The notes under the pieces were generated by a model. The model made no database searches. It was not told where the DNA came from and was given only the letters and a program-made list of their open reading frames with translations. A DNA stretch of 64,000 bases. Origin: Polyangia bacterium. Lineage in GTDB: Bacteria > Myxococcota_A > Polyangia > Nannocystales > Nannocystaceae. The position numbers and the translations under genes were made by a program. The stretch lies in assembly GCA_030429545.1 (NCBI GenBank), contig JAUIFF010000017.1, positions 122,309 through 186,308 on the forward strand, written 5' to 3'. Positions 60,833 through 64,000 of this stretch are shown here, piece after piece. The stretch's first letter is position 1. The number at the start of each line of letters is the position of its first letter.

Positions 60833-62527
60833 GTGCCGACTCCGTCGCGGACCAGCTTGCGCAAGAATTTGCGTATACATGCTCCCGCACTCGGGCTGAT
60901 GGCCACCGCGATTGGACTGTTGAGCTACGGCGCGTGGTGGGCCTCGCCGACGTTTGACGAACCCTTTCACCTGCTGCGCGGCCTCAACTATTGGTGGCTG
61001 GGTGACATGCGGGCCTACTACGCAGAGCCCCCTGGGTTCAATGCACTGACAACCATTCCGGCAGCCCTCGCCACCCCCCCAAGCGACCTCACCGGCCTTG
61101 CGGGTTGGCCCGCACTCGGTCGGGCAACCCCGGCATTTTTGGCCGCAAACTACGAGCTTGCCCGGGCCGCCATCACGCTCGGACGTTCCGCCGTTATCTG
61201 TGTCTATACACTGATGATGTTGCTGACGTACAGCTTTTGCCTGCGCATCTGGGGCCTACGCTGTGCCTGGTTTGCCCTCATTATTTTGTGTTTTGAACCG
61301 CTTTTGCTGGCCCACGGCCAACTTTTGACCACCGACCTAGGGCTCAGTGCCGGGGTCCTCGGGGCCGCGATTGCGACGGTCCACTACCTGCGCACACCCG
61401 GGCTCAAGCCCTGGCTGTGGCTGACGGCCGCCATCTGTTTTTGTACACTCACAAAAATCTCGGGCGTGGTTATCGGCCCACTCACGGCCGTTGTTGTGAT
61501 GGTTCGGGCCTACGTTCACGGCCCAAGGTTTTCGGCGGCCAAACGGGGCAAGCGATTGGCGCAGGCCAGCCTACAGATGCTCGCAGCAGCCCTCGCCACA
61601 GTAATTTGTATCAACACCGTTTTCCGATTTGACCGCACGGGTATGCGGGTCGAGCAGATCCTCGTTGAGAAGGACGCCAAACGCAGGCTCGCGCAGGACA
61701 ACATCCTCCACCACCTGCCGGAGGGGCTGCCAATTCCCCTGCCGTATATGTACGTCGTAAGTCTCGTGCATGTACAACTCGAAGCCAAAGCAGGCAGAAA
61801 AACCTATTTTCAAGGCACCTGGCGCAACCAAGGCACGCCCCGCTACTACCCCACCCTGCTGCTGGTACAGGGCTCACCCACACTACTCGGGCTCCTGCTC
61901 GTCGCGTTTTTCCTACTGGTTCGACGCAAGCAGCTATCGCTGCCGAGCCAGGTCATTGCCGCCTACGCGATTGCCTGGCTCGCCCTCGTGATGACCTCGA
62001 GAGTCAACATCGGCTTTCGCCACGCACTACCCCTCCTGCCCCTGCTCAGCATCCTCGCAGCCCGGGCCGGAGACGCTTTTTTCGCCGACAAGTACCTACG
62101 ACCGGCCCGTTTCCTGATCTACATCCTCCTAGGCTTCGCCCCGATCACCGGCATCCTCACCGCCCCACGATTTTTAGGCTACTTCAACCCGCTCGGAGGC
62201 TCACCCAAACGGGCCCACACCATCAACCTGGTCGGCGAAGACTGGGGGCAGGACCTACGCGACCTCGCAACCTACGCCCGTGAGCAACAAATTAACATGT
62301 ATTACCATGAGTATCGCCCAGGCCTCGGATTGCGAGAGCTGGAATACCTAGGCGTACGGGCCAACCAAATCACATGCAAGAAGTTGCCAGAAACCGGGCT
62401 TGTCGCAATCCACGCAACGGTGATCGCGCGCGGAAGTTGTTTCCCAAGCCTGACACGAGATGACGCCGTCGGTCAGTTCAACGAGCACATCCTGCTGTTC
62501 CAGATTTCACCGGGCGTAGACGGATAA
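60833..62527 (+). CDS. GT-C membrane glycosyltransferase (PMT/ArnT-like)
   Basis: A 564-residue integral membrane protein with about ten hydrophobic segments (LGLMATAIGLLSYGAWWA near the N-terminus; VLGAAIATVHYL, VIGPLTAVVVMV in the middle; PARFLIYILLGFAPITGILT near the end). The first loop has SPTFDEPFHLLRG, the acidic motif of GT39/GT83-type glycosyltransferases, and AYYAEPPGFNALTTIPA follows. It would transfer a sugar from a lipid carrier to a protein or lipid in the periplasm. The start is GTG 60833. The product resembles the other GT-C protein at 18157 only in general layout. Confidence 0.75.
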   Translation: MPTPSRTSLRKNLRIHAPALGLMATAIGLLSYGAWWASPTFDEPFHLLRGLNYWWLGDMRAYYAEPPGFNALTTIPAALATPPSDLTGLAGWPALGRATPAFLAANYELARAAITLGRSAVICVYTLMMLLTYSFCLRIWGLRCAWFALIILCFEPLLLAHGQLLTTDLGLSAGVLGAAIATVHYLRTPGLKPWLWLTAAICFCTLTKISGVVIGPLTAVVVMVRAYVHGPRFSAAKRGKRLAQASLQMLAAALATVICINTVFRFDRTGMRVEQILVEKDAKRRLAQDNILHHLPEGLPIPLPYMYVVSLVHVQLEAKAGRKTYFQGTWRNQGTPRYYPTLLLVQGSPTLLGLLLVAFFLLVRRKQLSLPSQVIAAYAIAWLALVMTSRVNIGFRHALPLLPLLSILAARAGDAFFADKYLRPARFLIYILLGFAPITGILTAPRFLGYFNPLGGSPKRAHTINLVGEDWGQDLRDLATYAREQQINMYYHEYRPGLGLRELEYLGVRANQITCKKLPETGLVAIHATVIARGSCFPSLTRDDAVGQFNEHILLFQISPGVDG

Positions 62528-63009
62528 ACGACAGACCCCGGGCTCGAGAGCGGGCGACAAGCCAACCAACAGGCCAACCGCCGTATTCTTCGCTGAGTGC
62601 CATGGCCAAATCGCGGCCGTCGATCGAGTGGTAGGCCACTTCTTCGCCAGGCGCACGGGACAACGAAGGGTACGGCTGAAGTCGTAAAACCAGCCCATCC
62701 CGGCTGATGTGGTTTGCGCCGATTGTCGGCGAAAGCAGTGTTCGCTTGAGCTGGGCGTTGTGAACGAAACGGCCTGTACCGCGATTGTTTGGCGGCTTGC
62801 CCCTGTTTTTGGTTGGGGATTTTCGGCAACTTCAAAAGGGCTCTTCGGCCTCGTTTCTCGGGCAACCTTCTATGACCCGAGAGGTCTCCCAACACCCAAG
62901 ACTCATTTCGGGCCTTTCTCGACCAAACAGCCCGCCCAAGGCCGAAGGCGACCAAACAGTCCACCCAATCGCGCCTACTCTCCAGCCGCAAGACAAAGCC
63001 CGCACAAAC
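62528..63009. other. Non-coding region before palindrome cluster C
   Basis: No gene can be supported. From about 62860 the sequence contains degenerate fragments of the palindrome family (for example CGTTTCTCG, TTTCTCGACC and AAACAGCCCGCCC), probably decayed copies. Confidence 0.5.
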
Positions 63010-63840
63010 ATTCGCGGAAAACTTTTGGCCGATAAACGAGGCCGAAGGGGCGCCAGCTGTAGTGGCAGCCGCAAGACCAGAGCTCGCACAATTTTGGTCG
63101 AGGCACGAGACCGATGGCGCCAGCTGTGGTGGAGCCAGCAAGACCTAAGCCCGTACAGGGGCACCAGCTGTAGTGGTCTACTGCAAGCCACTTCGGGCCG
63201 TTTTTCGATCAAAGAGCCCGCGCGCTATTTGGTCGAGATCCGGCCCGAAGTGGCCGCAAGACCTGCCCGCGCCCATTCTCCAGCCGCAAGACCAAAGCCC
63301 GCACAAACATTCGCGGTGAAATTTTGGCCGAGAAACTAGGCCGAAGGGGCGCCAGCTGTAGTGGGCTACTGCAAGCCACTTCGGGCCGTTTAGCCCCGCG
63401 CCCACTCTCCAGTCCCGCAAGCCAGCCGCAAGACCAAAGCCCGCACAACCATTCGCGGTGAAATTTTGGCCGAGAAACTAGGCCGAAGGGGCGCCAGCTG
63501 TAGTCGGCTACTGCAAGCCACTTCGGGCCGCTTAGCCCCGCGCCCACTCTCCAGCCCCACTCTCCAGCCGCAAGACCAAAGCCCGCACAACCATTCGCGG
63601 TGAAATTTTGGCCGAGAAACTAGGCCGAAGGGGCGCCAGCTGTAGTGGGCTACTGCAAGCCACTTCGGGCCGTTTCTCGGCCAAAATAGCCCGCGCACCC
63701 ATTCGAATGAACTCTCGCAAGCCCTTCGGGCCGTTCTCGGCCAAAATAGCCCGCGCACCCCATTCGAATGAACTCTCGCAAGCCCTTCGGGCCGTTCTCG
63801 GCCAAAATAGCCCGCGCGACCACTCGAATGAACTTTCGAA
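63010..63840. repeat. Palindromic repeat cluster C (four copies plus fragments)
   Basis: Copies start at 63010, 63309, 63451 and 63593, each with ATTCGCGG. The 63593 copy is complete: CGCGG at 63596-63600 with CCGCG at 63691-63695, and a perfect 16-bp stem (ATTTTGGCCGAGAAAC at 63605-63620 with its complement at 63672-63687), followed by a second stem and the GTAG/CTAC apex. The copies at 63309 and 63451 have lost part of the right arm and end TTAGCCCCGCGC. Two further right-half fragments follow at about 63697-63820, each with ATTCGAATGAAC. Spacers before each copy share CTCTCCAGCCGCAAGACC. The cluster sits between the glycosyltransferase gene and the rrn terminator. Confidence 0.85.
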
Positions 63841-63876
63841 AAAAGAAAGGCTCCCTTTTCTCTCGAAAAGGGAGCC
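63832..63876 (-). terminator. rrn operon terminator
   Basis: A 12-bp perfect stem (GGCTCCCTTTTC at 63849-63860, loop TCTC, GAAAAGGGAGCC at 63865-63876) is followed, on the minus strand, by a T run. It lies six bases after the 5S gene and clearly ends that operon. Confidence 0.93.
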
Positions 63877-63881
63877 ATAGA

Positions 63882-63997
63882 TCTGGCAACGTCCTACTCT
63901 CCCACACAGTGGCCCGTGCAGTACCATTGGCGCTGGAAGACTTAACGACCGAGTTCGGGATGGGATCGGGTGTGACCCTTCCGCCATCGTCACCAGA
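63882..63997 (-). rRNA. rrf: 5S ribosomal RNA
   Basis: A 116-base 5S rRNA on the minus strand. The two ends pair (TCTGGTGACG at the 5' end near 63997 and CGTTGCCAGA at the 3' end near 63882). Conserved internal segments are present (GATCCCATCCCGAACTCGG with the loop C region, and GGGAGAGTAGG). The rest of the rrn operon lies to the right, beyond the window. Confidence 0.96.
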
Positions 63998-64000
63998 AAA

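Larger units (their letters stand above)
994..61776. repeat. Dispersed 10-bp palindrome TGYANNTRCA (at least 53 copies)
   Basis: Exact matches to TGYANNTRCA begin at 994, 1147, 2833, 6156, 7748, 9083, 12475, 12546, 13891, 14701, 14864, 15727, 15940, 17373, 17533, 18747, 19116, 19810, 20988, 23314, 24572, 24993, 25837, 26092, 27150, 27789, 28254, 28940, 29435, 30149, 32058, 34459, 34870, 35563, 36035, 36397, 36997, 41350, 45432, 47474, 48195, 49112, 49226, 49859, 50441, 51038, 52103, 52418, 54279, 54993, 57497, 59380 and 61767. The base before the motif is almost never C and the base after almost never G. Most copies lie inside genes of both orientations and in different reading frames, as AT-rich islets in GC-rich coding sequence. 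Function unknown; a methylation or DNA-binding site is an inference. Confidence 0.85.

Noticed and set aside
63178..63907. Overlapping minus-strand frames in cluster C with repeated peptides
   Set aside because: The repeated peptides are translations of the palindromic DNA repeats and have no independent features.

Overview
The window reads as a chromosomal segment of a GC-rich myxobacterium (Myxococcota), most plausibly of the Nannocystis/Plesiocystis/Enhygromyxa type. The grounds are inference from the sequence: seven or more secreted lipoproteins with long Thr/Ser/Asp/Glu linkers (DTDTG, TTDD and similar) followed by Cys-rich or family-specific domains, an FHA-type sigma-54 activator, a caspase-like secreted protein, and a large lipid-type megasynthase. 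No tRNA, CRISPR array, transposase or prophage gene was recognised. The right edge enters an rrn operon on the minus strand (5S rRNA and its terminator).

Layout. 0.1-3.5 kb: orphan sugar-binding lipoprotein and malic enzyme MaeB. 3.8-4.2 kb: first cluster of long palindromic repeats. 4.2-17.1 kb: SprT-like metalloprotein, MoaD-MoaE fusion, secreted and lipoprotein genes, hotdog thioesterase, methyltransferase, RidA, PilZ, AttH/CrtC-like protein, cupin and a large double-HtrA/PDZ protein resembling Nma111. 17.6-22.4 kb: lipoproteins, GT-C membrane glycosyltransferase, FHA sigma-54 activator. 22.8-25.3 kb: PhoB/PhoR-type two-component pair. 25.4-29.5 kb: ECF sigma factor, anti-sigma-like protein and secreted caspase/beta-barrel protein. 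29.5-37.1 kb: methyltransferase, lipoproteins, MpaB-like oxygenase and a TolB-propeller metallopeptidase with outer-membrane barrel. 37.4-43.5 kb: hydrolase plus a PTS-type signalling operon (HPF, HprK, RapZ, EIIA, HPr, EI) with overlapping genes and no sugar permease. 43.9-45.6 kb: SPFH lipoprotein and two small membrane proteins. 45.7-55 kb: a biosynthetic island built round one polypeptide with fatty-acyl-AMP ligase, carrier protein, thioester reductase and di-iron oxygenase domains, followed by a sulfotransferase and flanked by JmjC-like cupins. 55-64 kb: tandem repeat, Cys-rich lipoprotein, second palindrome cluster, RpoN, CTP synthase, GT-C glycosyltransferase, third palindrome cluster and 5S rRNA.

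Three things stand out. (1) A degenerate 10-bp palindrome, TGYANNTRCA, occurs at least 53 times by hand count, in genes on both strands and in spacers, roughly 30 times more than simple base composition predicts; it behaves like the cyanobacterial HIP1 signal, but I do not recognise this motif. (2) A family of about 100-bp palindromes with covarying stems and fixed ends lies at three intergenic loci. (3) The 48.3-55 kb operon encodes a fused acyl activation, acyl reduction and di-iron oxygenation enzyme that could turn a fatty acid into an aldehyde and then oxidise or deformylate it on one protein. Coordinates and counts are by reading; homology claims rest on motif recognition, not searches.
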